A DNA stretch of 64,000 bases from Omphalotus guepiniiformis (GCA_028554645.1 JAQOOI010000063.1:434001-498000); one strand, 5' to 3'; positions 24,242 through 43,352 are shown, numbered from the stretch's first letter. Program-made: numbers and translations. Notes: generated from the sequence alone by a model not told the origin.

Positions 24242-25176
24242 ATGCCTGAATCCCGTGAAGACTCTGTTTACCTCGCCAAGCTCGCTGAGCAGGCTGAGCG
24301 TTATGAAGGTGAGTTGTTCAGCTCACATGATGGTAAATTGAATCTGATAAGCGAACCCCGCGTTCAGAAATGGTTGAAAACATGAAGCGAGTGGCTTCTT
24401 CTGACCAGGAACTCACCGTTGAGGAGCGGAATTTACTTTCTGTCGCCTACAAGAATGTCATCGGTGCACGACGTGCTTCGTGGAGAATTGTCTCCTCGAT
24501 TGAGCAGAAAGAGGAGTCCAAAGGCAATGAAGCCCAGGTTTCGATGATCAAGGGCTACAGAGAGAAGATCGAGTCTGAGCTCGCCAAGATCTGCGAGGAT
24601 ATCCTCGAGGTTCTTGACAAGCACCTCATTCCTTCTGCCGCCTCAGGCGAGTCGAAGGTCTTCTATCACAAGATGTAGGCGCCCTTTATTCTAATGCTTG
24701 ACCCAACGCTGACCTCTTCATAACAGGATGGGAGACTACCACCGTTATCTCGCCGAGTTTGCTACTGGTGACAAGCGGAAAGACAGCGCTGACAAGTCAT
24801 TAGAAGCCTACAAGGCTGCCTCTGACGTTGCCGTCACTGAACTTCCTCCTACACATCCCATTCGTCTGGGTCTTGCCCTCAACTTCTCCGTCTTCTACTA
24901 CGAAATCCTCAACAGCCCCGACCGTGCATGCCATCTTGCCAAGCAGGCATTCGACGATGCCATTGCCGAGCTCGACACCCTCTCAGAGGAGAGCTACAAA
25001 GACTCGACTCTCATCATGCAACTGCTCCGGGATAACCTCACACTCTGGACCTCTGACATGCAGGACTCTGGTAAGTGATCGTAACGCTGCTGTTTAGCTT
25101 CGAAGGTTGATGCCCATGTACAGCCGACAAACCTTCAGAAAAGGAGGACGCAGCTGAGGCACCGAATGACGAGTAA
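24242..25176 (+). CDS. 14-3-3 protein
   Basis: Dimeric phosphoserine/phosphothreonine-binding adaptor that acts in signalling, cell cycle and metabolism. Exons 24242-24308, 24368-24674, 24727-25070 and 25124-25176 join to 256 residues, the normal length. Both family signatures are present: [20 protein letters not shown] near residue 40 and [20 protein letters not shown] near residue 215. The ligand-groove residues Lys (AYKNV), Arg (RRASWR) and Arg-Tyr ([10 protein letters not shown]) are in place. The tail is short and acidic (AEAPNDE). The start codon lies immediately after a TAG acceptor, so the leader is spliced right up to the ATG; a further leader intron is likely upstream. Such leader introns are common in strongly expressed fungal genes. 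Identification is unambiguous. Confidence 0.97.
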
Positions 25177-25557
25177 ATTGTTGAATTATCTTAGTCGCCG
25201 TCTTTATATTGTCTCTGCACTATTTCCCTGCGCCCCTCATGCTCCTTGGACCCTCCTTACCTCTTGACCGCGCCTTTTCCCCTGTCCGCATACGTCTCTG
25301 CAACCGTATATCACGTCCATCGTAACTTTACTCTTATTACGACTAGTAACTTCCTCTGTTCTGTTTGCATGGTTTTTATTGTGAAGAATTGAAGCGTAAC
25401 AAAGCATCTTGATAACCATTTGGTCGGTGTGATCTCCAAAGTATTCTTGAGCGTCAACAACTTCAACGAGCGAGTAGCGAGATAGTAAATGGTTAGACGC
25501 CATAGTGGCATCATTACGCGTCGGAACAAGACGCGCTTTTCTATGTAACTTTCATGC
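25177..25557. other. Short intergenic region between 14-3-3 and Bst1
   Basis: Holds the 14-3-3 3' end and the promoter of the next plus-strand gene. A minus-strand frame crossing it (25237-25718) is domainless. Nothing else was seen. Confidence 0.5.
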
Positions 25558-28500
25558 ATGTCTCGGTCCTTGAGTGTCTTTCTTGGCCTCTGCGCTCTTG
25601 CAACTGTTCTGTTGTCTCTGTTTGCTAGCTCCGATGTTGCACAGAACTTGTCACCGCAAGGATGCCGCATGTCGTATATGTCCCCGTCGTATATCAAACA
25701 ATCTGATTTCAATAGCACCTGGACGCCTATAGCACGGAGGTACTCGTTATATCTATACAGAGAGGTGGGATGGGAGAACGAGGTATGCTTTCATATGAAT
25801 CTCGCGTAACTTTGATTCCAATTGTCCACCATCTCAGCTACACGGAGCCACACCAGTGCTATTTATTCCTGGGAACGCTGGCTCTTACGGGCAAGTACGA
25901 TCTATAGCCTCTTCGGCGACGAGGCAATACTTTGACCGCCCATATGTCGTGGCGCATGATTTTGCGTCGCGGAAGGTAAAGCCTTTGGATTTTTTCGCCA
26001 GTGAGTACCTTTTGCCTACATCAAGCCGTTGTCCTTTGTAGTTTGGCAGGCCCTGAAATATTTTGTGCATAGTCGATTTTAACGAGGATCTTTCTGCATT
26101 TCATGGACCTACAATACAAACGCAAGTCGAGTATAGTGCTCGTGCAATATCTTATATATTGTCTCTATATCCACCAAATACGTCAATCATCGTTATGGGG
26201 CACTCCATGGGCGGCGTAGTGGCCACCTCTCTCCTCCCCTCTGAAAGTATAGCAGCTATCATCACCATGTCCGCTCCACACACCTTGCCTCCCGCACGAT
26301 TTGACCAACGCGTAGACGAGGTATACAGTCACAATCAGCAAGTTCTACGGCATGATCCTACACCCATATTGTCGTTATGCGGGGGCGCTACGGATATGAT
26401 GATTCCTTCCGAATCGTGCATCCTTCCGTCTGTGGAAGGGCCAGACACACCGTTTCGAAGAACCGTGTTTTCTTCGGCGCTAGAAGGCGCTTGGACTGGT
26501 GTTGGACATAGAGAGATGGTTTGGTGTCATCAGGTTCGCTGGCGTGTCGCTCGAGCTGCGTTGGAAATCTCTGCTTTAACTCAGTTCGCGGACAGAAGTG
26601 CTGTGCTTGACAAATGGCTACGAGACGGGCATCCATTACCTCCGTCAGGAATCACGGAAGGCTTCACTTTGCAGGAAAACAGTTTCGAAGTCCTTCCACC
26701 TGATACGCGTCTTGTCTTGAAGCAACCCCACGGGTCCAGGAAGTATCTTCTTCCGGTAACAAGCTCGCGATTCGTGCTGTTTTCTCAGGGCTCGATTCCC
26801 CCAGTGTCCCCACAGAAGCCCAACTCGCTCCAACTCTCTGTTTCTCTGTGCTCGGGCCCGCCTGGCTTGTCTGAGTTCGAGCCATCTAATATAAACTGCC
26901 GTAACCTGAAACCCAGGCTTCACAAATTGATTCCTAACCCCGTGCCAGGGTCGTCCTTCCCAATGGCACATGAAGGTTCGGATGAGTCGGATGGTATAGT
27001 GCTCTTTGAAGCAGACCTCACGCCTACGACTAATCCTGTGTGGGTTGTGGTGAGTGTGGATAGAGCTCAAGATGAGGGTTGGGTTGTTGGGGGATTCACC
27101 CCGGCAGAGACGATTAAAAACGATGTATCTATGATGCGTAAGTGTTTCTTCTTACTGACCCTGAATTCTGGATTTAATACATTGAACGAGATAGAAATGC
27201 TTTTTGGCGGTACATCTACGCAGTTATCGGACCCGCGTGCTTTACGGACGTCCGTGATATTTCCAAAACTAGTCTCCAACGCGTTGGTGGTGTATAGGAT
27301 AACGCCTCGGTCTCATCAACCTTGTAGAGGTAATGGATCTACACCCAAAATTCTCCTCGGAAAAAATTCAACTCTATTTCATAGACGCGTTGCTTCCTCC
27401 CTTGTTGATGCATACATCCCACGATTCCGAGACGCATTACTTCCCTTTGACGTTAATGCCTCCGCACCGGATACTTCTTCATACTCACGGTGCCGCACCT
27501 TATATTCCTTCCAGCTCTTCTGCCTTAAAGGAAGGTGTCGAGCTCGTGATCTATTCGTCTGGACCTAACGCATGCCCCACACCGCTTGAAGGGTTCACAC
27601 TGAGTATCGATTGGTTGGATACATTGGGACGATGGCCCCCGAGATACTTTACTACGATCGCGTGTTGGGCGGTTGGGATTGTATCGTTGATATTATTCAA
27701 GGCTTTGGGAGAAGGAGAGGATGCCGTTGTCCGTAAGTCTAGTCTCTCCATATTTCAATGGCCTGTCCAATAGCGTCAATGTAGCTTGTGTGCCATCTGT
27801 TCAACAGTCACTTTCGAAGTTTTGCCGCGGCCGGTTACCACAACTGCTCCTTGGCTCCTTTATGGTCTCCCTTCTACCGCTCCATGTGGACTACTTCATG
27901 GGTAATGGAGGCGCGCTCTTGTTCGCGCCAATAGCTCCGTTGCTAGTGGTGATCTCCACTGGTTTGGTGTGTGTTAGTTGGCTCTTGTTGGTAATATTTA
28001 TGTGGCCTGTCGGCAAGATCGGAAAACTATTTTTAAGAAGGTATGCATCTTCCTTGTCTTTCCATTAAAGCTGTGTTTAACAATTGTAACAAATGCAGCA
28101 GACAACGGGAAGTCACCGGTGCTCGCAGAGGCACACTGCTCTCGATGTGTTTCATTTTTCTTTTGATCTCCTTCGTCATCCCTTGGCAGGTTGCATATTT
28201 ATGCTGCTGGGTGATACACCTCACCACCTGCGCCACTGAACGTCATGCGATAGCTAATAATGAGTCCGAACGTTCATCAGAGCCAGTGGCAGTCCCATTA
28301 CTCAGGCGGAACGAGAGCGAGCGTGTTGAGCACGATGAAGAAATGACACCGCCACCGTCTCGGCGGACGGCATCAAATATGCATGTTCAGAGATCAAGCA
28401 ATTTACATCAGAATGCTCATCTTCTGTTACTGATGACCTGGTTATTGCCTCTCGCTGCCCCTGTGCTCGTAGTGTGGGTGCGAACTTTGGCCACAGCTGG

Positions 28501-28852
28501 TCTCACTACACCATTCGATGGCGATCATTTTTTTCTGAACGTGGCTCCGTTCCTCGTCCTGGTCGATTTCGCGTCATGGACCTCAGGGCCGCTGCTGCAA
28601 AAACAAAGCTGTGTACGGCTTCGTCCAGGCCAAGCTCTTTGCTGATATACTTATGATGGAAGCTGTGAGAATTATGTCTCAGCCCGCTGGGGACTCTTAA
28701 TCGTTGCGGGAATAGCCTTCGTTGTTGGACCTCGGAAAACGTATCATGTTTTCGACACAGCAAGGATTGCCATTGCAATACTAGTCATTGTCCGAATAGG
28801 CCCGAGATATTGGGGCTCTAGTTCGTGGGGCATTTATGCAAAACGCAGTTGA
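25558..28852 (+). CDS. BST1: GPI inositol-deacylase (Bst1/PGAP1)
   Basis: ER membrane enzyme that removes the acyl chain from the inositol of GPI anchors, needed for export and quality control of GPI proteins. The N terminus has a hydrophobic signal-anchor ([19 protein letters not shown]). A lumenal Cys/Tyr-rich stretch ([12 protein letters not shown]) precedes the lipase core with [17 protein letters not shown] and the catalytic elbow [11 protein letters not shown]. The motif [14 protein letters not shown] and the charge-rich [15 protein letters not shown], with a candidate catalytic His, follow. The C-terminal half has several hydrophobic segments ([53 protein letters not shown]) interrupted by at least six short introns. 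It ends at the TGA at 28850-28852 after a last membrane segment ([14 protein letters not shown]). The start is the ATG at 25558, directly before the signal anchor. Confidence 0.92.
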
Positions 28853-29787
28853 ATCGATTCCGCCTGTTCGCAGAGTGGCTGGGAGTCCAGGCGCTTTCCG
28901 GCGGACTGGAGATTCGCGGACTTTGTATACTATCACGTGGCTGCTTGATATAGATAATTTCAGATCTCAGATTGCCTCCGGTTACGGCTCGCCTGTCAGT
29001 GGAGATCTCTAGTGTTGTCGAGAATAGATGTGAGTTGTACCTGCGTGTTCAAGCGGCAAAAAATTTCTCGTCGTAGCAGAAAGAGATGGAAAGCAGCTAT
29101 ATTTTTCTGTGAGATGACAATCTCATACGATCGGTTCTGGTATTCGATGATGATCAGGGCCTTCTCGATGGCGGGGTATTTCACGTAAGGCCGGAAAGCG
29201 ACTCCCTTCTGAATCTTAAGCACACGCACGTACCACATATCATGGTGCCAATCGGATCACCCCTGGTTTATTATGCAGCAGCGCGGCAACACTGTGTAAA
29301 CCACGCCGCATTAGCGCGAGACCTGGCCGAGTGGGGTCAAATTTGAAGCTCGATTTATGTGTTTCTTTTTGAGTCATCAACAGTCGCACTCATCAGCGGG
29401 TCCTGAGCATGATGAAGCATCTTTCAAGAAGCCGGCCCTGACACTTCCTAATAGAGCATCTGGCCTTCACAACCTCCACTCTGACATGCGGAGGTGACAG
29501 ATGAAGAAAGAAAAATCAGTGAAGGATTCGAGCAGGTAGATACGGTTGTTAGGCGTAGATATCTGAATAATTGGGAGCGAAAAGAGAGATTACGTGCGAG
29601 TTGTTCGGTTTTTTGGGTTGACGAGCAGCCCGATGGGAGGTTCGCCGTGGGAAAGTGGAATACTGATCACAGTTGTCGGAACTTGAATTGAGGTGAACAG
29701 CGACCACTAACACCCTTAACTCTGAGGCAAAGGTATGAACATTTGGCTCAAGTATGTCAAGAAAATCTGATTTTTGCACGACAGGCT
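28853..29787. other. Intergenic region with an isolated coding-like minus-strand fragment
   Basis: Between two plus-strand genes. The minus strand from about 29253 down to 29100 reads as a short, well-formed protein segment (see the candidate fragment at 28996-29238). The rest shows only short frames and the KDM5 leader. Confidence 0.45.
28996..29238 (-). pseudogene. Possible gene fragment, coding-like minus-strand frame
   Basis: An ATG at 29238 opens 80 codons. The first 48 use typical codons for this genome (GTG, GTC, ATC, AAG, CAG, TAC) and read as a plausible globular segment (VLKIQKGVAFRPYVKYPAIE, then ALIIIEYQNRSYEIVIS). After that the frame becomes A/T-rich and less protein-like. No family was recognised. 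It may be the remnant of a lost gene, one exon of a small gene, or chance. Confidence 0.25.
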
Positions 29788-36078
<6,291 letters not shown>

Positions 36079-36993
36079 AGTTGGGCACGTCTGTATCCCC
36101 CCTCTGTATCCTTTGCCACAGTTCAGATTCATGTTCTTTCTTGCTTTCTGTTTACTTTTGTCTTTTACTTGGGATAGCTGGGATAGCTGGGATAGCTGGG
36201 CTTTACATACTGCTTTTCCTGTGACCTTTTTTTTTTCTCCTCTCATACGTTACCGCCGATTCTGTCCTCCTTTTATGATTGCTGTATTGTCTACAATTAG
36301 AGAGTAGTTGTTTTCTCTTGTATTTGAATATAATAGCGAGCGATGTTTGGTGTTAAACTTGTTGGCAGGGTGAACGGCCGTTATCGCAGCTCCTCAGAGT
36401 GACCGTAGACTGAGACACGTAACCGAAAAACAATTATAATAATGCAATGAACCCCAGTCGTACACTACTTCTCTACTTACTATGCGATGACGATATGAAA
36501 GGAGGAATGAGAATGTTTGAATGTTCGTGAATGCGTAATGTGTATGTAGCACGGACAAAAACTATTGTTTGTAGAAATGCCAAATGAAAGAGACCCACCC
36601 CCAATCCAATCCAACGGAACACCGAACACCGAACCAGAAGAAAGAAAGAAGAAGTAAGAAGGAAAAACCAAAAAAAAAGGAACAAAACAAAACAAAAATG
36701 CGGGAAGACCAGATGTAAGGTAGTATTATATCATAAAACGACCTCTGAACTTATTTCAGTTCATAGAATAGATACCCCCACCAAATAACTGATGATGAAA
36801 CGGGGGAAACGAATGCACAGGGCACAGGATGAATGCAGAAGAAGAGGATCCAAAAGACATCGCACCGACCCCTCGAACAGAGTCCAAGGGGATCTGCCTG
36901 TGTCTGGCCGAGTCAAGGAGGTCCCCAGCGCCATCCTCATTCAATGAATGCACGAACGTATCTCGTGTATAAAAGAGACAAAAAGCCTCCATG
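36079..36993. other. Convergent intergenic region, KDM5 and CorA 3' ends
   Basis: Carries the 3' ends of two convergent genes. It holds a 9-bp tandem repeat near 36171, several homopolymer T and A runs, and hydrophobic minus-strand frames at 36473-36695 that arise from the A-rich plus strand. No gene is supported. Confidence 0.5.
36171..36200 (+). repeat. Tandem repeat, 9-bp unit, 3.3 copies
   Basis: The unit GGGATAGCT occurs three times in a row and is followed by GGG, in the 3' flank of the KDM5 gene. It is perfect over its length. It is probably a simple minisatellite in the untranslated region. Confidence 0.9.
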
Positions 36994-39692
36994 TCACTTT
37001 TTAGACATAAGCTTATACGTCGAATACCCTCCAATGACCGCAAACGCAGCTAGACAAGCTATGATCGATACGAACCAGTTGTAGTTTTCGACGCCTTCGC
37101 CTGGTACGTGTACGTTCATACCCCACAGACCTGTCAAACGAACAAACGAGAACGAATAAATCTCTCTTCAGAATAGATGCCAGAGGGATGCAAGGGTAGA
37201 GGAAAGGGGGAAGGGGAGAAGGGGAGAAACACAGACCAGTAACAAGATTCATCGGAATGAGCACCGTACCCAACGCCGTGAGCTTACTAAGCACGTCGTT
37301 GATCTGGTTATTCGCTTCTGTCATCTCGATGGATATCTGTGCGAGGTAGTTGGAGTGTGAACGCGAGAGAATCTTTTCGTAGTGGTTGAGGGATTGGGTC
37401 ATTGTTATCAGATGGTCCTGGTAATACCCATCGTACACGGTCAGGATAGAAGGGAAGGAAGGTAGGTTGGGAGACTTGCCTGGATATCTGATAGGTACAG
37501 CCCCTAAAAACGAGAGAAAAGAAAAGAGATATTTAGCACCGGCCCCACCAACGAACACTAAGAAACTCACAATATCACTCGTAGGCGCAACCTGCCAATT
37601 CTCATTACACCGCTTCGCAAGCCCTTTAACAACGTCAGCTTTATTCCCCATCAACCTCAACAACCCCATAACTTTCTTCCTACACGTTCCAATCCTCCTC
37701 AACATATCACTCTGTTCCGTACTATCTTTCAAAATCAACACCAACTCATCAATAGAATCAACTTCGTATTCGATGCTTTGGATGAGTGGACCGAACGCAT
37801 CGGTGATGTCGTCGATGAGAGCGTAGGAGATCCAGTCGGAGGTGACGGATATGTAGTCTTTTAGTTGTTTTATTCGACGGCGCACGGAGGAGGGGTGGGG
37901 GGTTGGACGGAAGTGGAACTGCGTGAAAACGAAAGGATGGGTGGGTGTGAGATCGGGGAGTGAAAGAAAAGAGGAAATGACGTACGGATAAGATACCATC
38001 TCTAAACACGATAATATACATATTCAACGGCTCGAGATAAGTCGGACTATACGAATCTTGATCAAAACTTCTGAAACAAACAAAATAATAGTTTCTAAAA
38101 AGCTCAATCTTCTCTCTCGTTTCCTCCATTTGAATATCTTCAGTCGTGAGTGGATGCACAGAGAACACCTTCGGAATATTCAAATTTCGTTACTGTCCGC
38201 GATACCAGCCAAAACAAACTCTTACCTTACTCAACATCCTCATCTCTTCATCAGTCGGACTAAGTACATCCAACCACCACGTATTCGTCTCCGGATCGTC
38301 CCCACCAAACCCATTGAACCCACCATTCGACGACGGATCCGTAGGTCGACTCCGATAAGCCGAAGGCTTCGCATTACCTGGAAAATACCCCTTCGAACTA
38401 CTCCTCTTCGCAGACTCCGCGCCAAAAGGAGCACCTGCACCGTTGACATGAGTAGATTGACCATGCGGTTTACCATCCCTATCAACACCCGAGAACAAAT
38501 CCTCAAATGTTTGTCCCTCAGCAGGAAGTTCACTAAAACTTCTCGCGTGGATTGTAGCAGACAGAGCGTTGGAGTAGAATGAGAAACGGTAGGGCCGGTC
38601 ATGGCCTGTATTAAGAATCCCACTGAGACCCGGGACGATAGAAGGGTTCGCTGGTGGTGCAGAAGCGGAATGAGGTAGAGGTGGGTGGCCTCCGAACGGA
38701 TCAAATGAAGTGCCAGCCCCAGGTGCGTTCGGTTCCGCACCATGTCCGAGTGAAAACGCTATTCTCCCTGGAGTCGTATGTCCTAGAACACCAAGTACAC
38801 CGCCATTGTTGGTGTTGTTGGTATTTTCGAACAACGCGAGTTTTCCGCCTATGCCTTTACGGTGTAGACGTGGGTGGGTGATACTCTGACTAAGTTTCCG
38901 CTGACGTACGGCTGAGGGTGATGGTGACGCAGGTCGAGGTGTATCGCTGCTCGTCGTCGCATCTTGTTGTTGGGGTGTAGATGTAGAGGCCAAAGTCACA
39001 AAATCATCCGTCGTCTGTCTCGCTCTATGCGGAGGAATACTAAACTTTGTCGTATTGACAGGTGGAGAAGTGAGTCCTAAAGCCTGTTTCTCCGCCGAAG
39101 CAAACTCTTCCATACGACCAAAGTCGAACGTTGAGCGTCTGCCGTCTAGTTGATACCCAGGTAGCGGACCAAACGCATTAGTCGTTCGGTCGTCTCTGTC
39201 AAGTGCAGGTGCTGCAAGGGAAACGAGTAAGGAAGGATCATGAGATTGTGGTAAATGGTCCCGTAAATCAACAGCAGACAAGGACAAAGACCTCTGCTTG
39301 GTCGTTAAAGATGCCGTATCATCGAGCGGGTCGTCCTCTGGACCTCTCGCAACGTCAATCTCGTGCTGCTCATGGGGAGACAGCGTAGCTTCTTCAGGTG
39401 ACGGTGGTTGCTGAGGTGGGATAGTAGGCGATACACTGACTGTATCCCTACGTACTCTGGATAGCTGCATAGCGACAGCCATGTCCATGTCCATCGTTTG
39501 CTGTCTTTCTCTTATTTGAGGATCATTGGGATCGTAAGACCTAGCGAGTGTGGGTGACAACCTCGGTTGTCGGTTGGCGATGTCAGAGGCATCGCTGATG
39601 CTGACTGTTGTGCTGCCTCGACGACGGATAGGAGAGCCACCTTGTACTGAGGATGGCGAGCTGGACAGCACTACGCCGTCAGAGGAAGACAT
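36994..39692 (-). CDS. CorA-family magnesium transporter (Mnr2/Alr1 type)
   Basis: Mg2+ channel of the CorA superfamily. The long N-terminal extension matches the fungal Mnr2/Alr1 type (vacuolar or plasma membrane). The first exon (39692 to about 38224) encodes about 490 residues of disordered, Ser/Pro-rich cytosolic sequence ending in NTWWLDVLSPTDEEMRMLSK. The conserved soluble domain follows: VFSVHPLTTEDI, EKIELFRNYYFVCFRSF, LNMYIIVFRDG, then DWISYALIDDITDAF, and the long helix with NHYEKILSRSHSNYLAQISIEMTEANNQIND. The first membrane helix ends in the signature GLWGMNVHVPG, carrying the GMN selectivity motif. The second helix (WFVSIIACLAAFAVIGGY) is followed by YKLMSKK and the stop. At least six introns cut the C-terminal half. 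It is functional by all visible motifs. Whether it corresponds to Mnr2 or Alr1 was not resolved. Confidence 0.92.
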
Positions 39693-40206
39693 GGCGGTTA
39701 CGCTCCGAGCGAGATAAGATTAGATGAATGTTGATCGATTTTTTTACCACATCTTTGCGGCTAAAACTAAAACGTGAAATTTTAAAAAGAGTCTGCGGGG
39801 TGGTTCGAACACGCGACCTCAGGATCATGACTATATTTGCAATCCCACGCTATACCACTTAGCTACGCAGACGGTACTCCTCGCCGCTGACTGTACTACA
39901 AGTGATGACGCAATCCGATATGTACCTCAGCAGTCCTTTGGAATGGTAGCAAGGAATGGGAGATTGGATACTATGACGATGACGATGCTCCGGCGGCCCA
40001 TAATGAAATTTCTCCGAGGATAGAATTCGTTGTTATTCCCTGACATTATGTTTTTCCAAGTTCTTGTGTTAAAGAGTATTGCCCAGTTCCTGAGATAATT
40101 AGATGGCAACACTGTTTGGAATTCTTTCCCAGAAGCTCAAGCAATTGTAATTATACTCACGACCAACGTCGACCACAACGACGAGCAGCATCTCTTCTGA
40201 GTCGAC
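39693..40206. other. Divergent region between CorA and the Uds1 gene, holding tRNA-Cys
   Basis: Apart from the tRNA it should contain both promoters. The last 60 bp before the plus-strand ATG are C/A-rich. No other feature was seen. Confidence 0.5.
39790..39872 (-). tRNA. tRNA-Cys (anticodon GCA) with an 11-nt intron
   Basis: The minus strand folds as a cloverleaf: acceptor GTCTGCG pairs with CGCAGAC, D stem GCTA pairs with TAGC around AGTGGTA, and anticodon stem TGGGA pairs with TCCTG. The T loop TTCGAAC sits between GCGTG and CACCC (one mismatch). The anticodon loop reads TTGCAA, followed by an 11-nt insertion (ATATAGTCATG) before the last loop base. This is the usual position for a tRNA intron, one base after the anticodon. 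The anticodon GCA reads UGC and UGU. Confidence 0.88.
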
Positions 40207-43143
40207 ATGAACGGCGTGCGCAGGTTCCTCACTGGAGCCGTCTCGCAGCCAGATCCACCGCCCCCACCGATACAAACGTCCCCCGTCACCCTTCCCCCTC
40301 TCCTCCCTAAATCATCCCGCCCCTCTTGGCCTCCGCAGTCACCTCAACAACAACCACAACCACAACTGCCTTCGAGTCCAAGTACAACAACTGCTGCGTT
40401 GTTCCTTAGGAAAGATAAACAACGACCGATTCATCAGCCCTCGGAATCAGACGACCTTCTGGCTTCGCCTGTTTCTTCTTCTCGTAGCAGTCAGGGTTCA
40501 TCACCCCTACATTCGAGAAAACCTTTACCTGCTGGACCAGGAACTTCTTCCCCGCGGTCTTCTACTAGGCTACCAACGAGGAAACCGCCTCCTCCCAATG
40601 TCGATTTCAAACGTACCTCAAGCATGCTCAACACCCGAGACGAACTTCTCCTCAGTCTTCTCGCCAGCGAGGCAGTCGTCGATAGTAGAGAATTCGAGAT
40701 ACTCAGTTCAGAAGAGGTCGACGAGCTTAAAAAGGTTCTCAACATTCCACTTCACCTAAATGACTAACTAAATCAACTCAAATTTGCTCGCAGGAACAAC
40801 AAATCCTCTCCTCACGTCTAATCGCAATGAACAAAAAACTAACACTTGAAACCAAAATACGAGACGCCGCGATATCACTTAACAAAGTCAACGCCTCGCA
40901 TAAGAAACTATCTAAACAGACAGAAGAACAACTCGAATCAGCTAACCGCCGTGTAGACGCCGCACGACAAGAACTATACAAGCTTTCCGAACGCGCACAC
41001 CAAGTTCATCGGAAACTCGTCGAGCATCGCGCGGGGGTACTCAGTTACTCCGTTCGGAGCATGGAATCCAAGATGGCACCCAAAACCCTCCCAGATACCT
41101 ACAACCGCGATACTGATTCGGGGTACGACACACCTCTAAACCCAATGAGTCCCGTTTCATCCGTAGGCACCTTCGCATCAACGCCACAGGTCCCTTTCGA
41201 CGGTGCGCATCTCTTCGCTGGACACGCAAACGCCGTGGTACCCTCCCGTGCTCGTTCGCCTGATTCTACCCAACGCGAGATCACTGCCTTGGAGCAAAAA
41301 CTCAAAGCCGCTACTGAGTCTCTCACCGCTGCGGGTAAGAAGCAAGCTGAGATGGCGCGTGAGTTGTCTCTGTTGCGTCTTGAGAAGGAAGAGGTTGAGA
41401 CGATGATGGGGATGGAGTTGCAGAGTGCTGAGGATACGATCGCTGCTTTGGAGCAGGAACTGCCGAAACTTGAAGGGCTTGATGCGGAGCTTGAGGTGTT
41501 GAGGGAGGAAAAGGTTGTTTGGGAGAGGGAGAGGGAGGAGAGGGATAGGATGAAGGAGAGGGTTTATTCTCTGGAAGCTAGCCAGGCGGAGAAAGTAGGT
41601 GCTGATGAGTTGTTGGCTGAAGGTCGTGAGCAGCTTGAAAGGAAAGAGAGGGAACTAGTGCAGTTGAGGGAGCAGTTGAAAGCGGAGAAGGAGGAATGGG
41701 AGATGGAGCGTGCACTGATGCAGGAAGAGAGGATGGAAGATTTGTCGAGGTTGCAAGAAGAGATGGATCGTGCGAGAGAAGATGATCAGGTGCTTTTGAG
41801 GGATGCGAGTAAGGAGTTGGATCAAGGACTCTTGACTGTGCAGGATCTTGTGAGGAAACATGGGATCGTGCTTTTCACGAGGGATTCTTCACTCTCGGGG
41901 TTACTTGGTGCTATTGATACTCACTTGGAAGGTATACAAGCCAAGTTGGATACTCATGCTCAGGCAGAGAGCGAATGGGAGGCGACGAAGAGGAAGCTTG
42001 AGGATGATGTTCGTGCTGGGCTTGACAAGAGAGAGTCGCTGAGTCGACAACTTGAAGACGCACGAAGAGAAAGAGAAGAGGCTAGGAGAGAAACTAGAGA
42101 CATGGAAATTCGCGTCAGAGTAAGATATCCCTCATCCCTCCCCCTTTCTTACTGACACCTCTCCCAGGATTCTTCCCCTGTTCCTGCTCCTGCGTTCACC
42201 TTCCCCCCACCAACAGAGTACGCCAACGATGCTGCTTCCATCGTCGCCCTCCTCCGCCCCGTCTGGACCGTCCTCCCATCCCCCGAAGCCCGCGCGGCCA
42301 AATTCAGTTCCCGTTCCTTCCGACCCGGTTCCAACCCCAACTCCCCTACAACCGCCGTCCCAGGCAGCCCCATCGTCAAAGACTCCAACGCAAAGTCCCT
42401 CTCCGATCTCGACGTTCGTTCCCTCAAAACCCTCTACGACAACCGACCCTCACATCCAGGTTCACCTGGTAACTTGAACGGTGCGAATGCGGTATTCACT
42501 GTCGAGAATTTCATCGCGAGGGTTCAAGCGCTCATCGCTGATGACAAGGCGTTAATTGAGAGGTTGATTAGGTTCGCTCAGGCTCATGATTTGTTGAAGA
42601 AGAATGCGGAGAGGGCACAGAAGCTTGCGCAGGAAAGTAATGGTGCGCTTGAGACGTATCAGAAGCAGGTTAGGACTTTGGAAGAAAGGAATATGTCGCT
42701 TTCGACGAGGTTGGCTACGATGTGAGAATTTGGTTCTACTTTTTTAAAACCAAATGTTGATTTTGACGCTTCTGGTTTATAGACAAGATGAAGTTCAAAG
42801 GTTACAAGATAACCTTGAACAACTCGCGACTGAGAAAGCTGAAGTGGAGATGCATGCTGCAGAGCAAGCAGAAACATGTCGGCAGTTGACGGATGCGAAT
42901 AATGTTCTTAGTGCACGGACGTTGACGCTCGCGGAAGAGGCTGCTGCTGCACCTGAGATGATCAAGAAGCAGCTCGAGGGTCAGCTAGCCGAAACGAGGG
43001 CAGCGCTTAACCAAGCGCAGGAGGAGGTTGACGCGATGAGGATGTCTGAGCAGTCTCAGAGGATTGCACTCCTTGATGAGCTCAACTCGATGCAAACTGA
43101 GAACGGGCAGCTGAGAGCTCAGTTACGTGCGCTCAAGAAGTAG
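40207..43143 (+). CDS. Coiled-coil protein with a Uds1 (up-regulated during septation) domain
   Basis: Exons 40207-40734, 40794-42119, 42168-42721 and 42783-43143 join to 922 residues. The N-terminal 130 residues are Pro/Gln/Ser-rich. The Uds1 region follows: MLNTRDELLLSLLASEAVVD, SSEEVDELKKEQQIL and LETKIRDAAISLNKV. A Ser/Pro linker leads into long coiled coils (LEQKLKAATESL, LDAELEVLREEKVVWERERE, RLQDNLEQLATEKAEVE) that run to the C terminus (LRAQLRALKK). The architecture suggests a structural protein of the septum or cell tip, but the Uds1 domain has no well-defined biochemical role. A Pro-rich stretch around 42180-42460 breaks the coil. The start at 40207 is the first ATG in the frame. 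Confidence 0.85.
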
Positions 43144-43352
43144 TGTGTTTCTTGTCTATATCAGTTCTTGATTTTTTGGGACGCGGATCTCTTCGACATT
43201 CGTTTTTTTGTTTCTCTTCTTTTTTTGAAAGTAATTATTTTGAAAGTAATTATTCTGAGCGCTATCTCTCGTTATTTCCCTTACGCATCTGTATTTTTGA
43301 ATTTGCATCTCATACGTAGAATATCTAACAATGTGATCAGCTCGAGTACACG

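Noticed and set aside
36473..36695. Hydrophobic minus-strand frames rich in Phe and Leu
   Set aside because: Generated by A-rich runs on the plus strand in the KDM5 3' flank.
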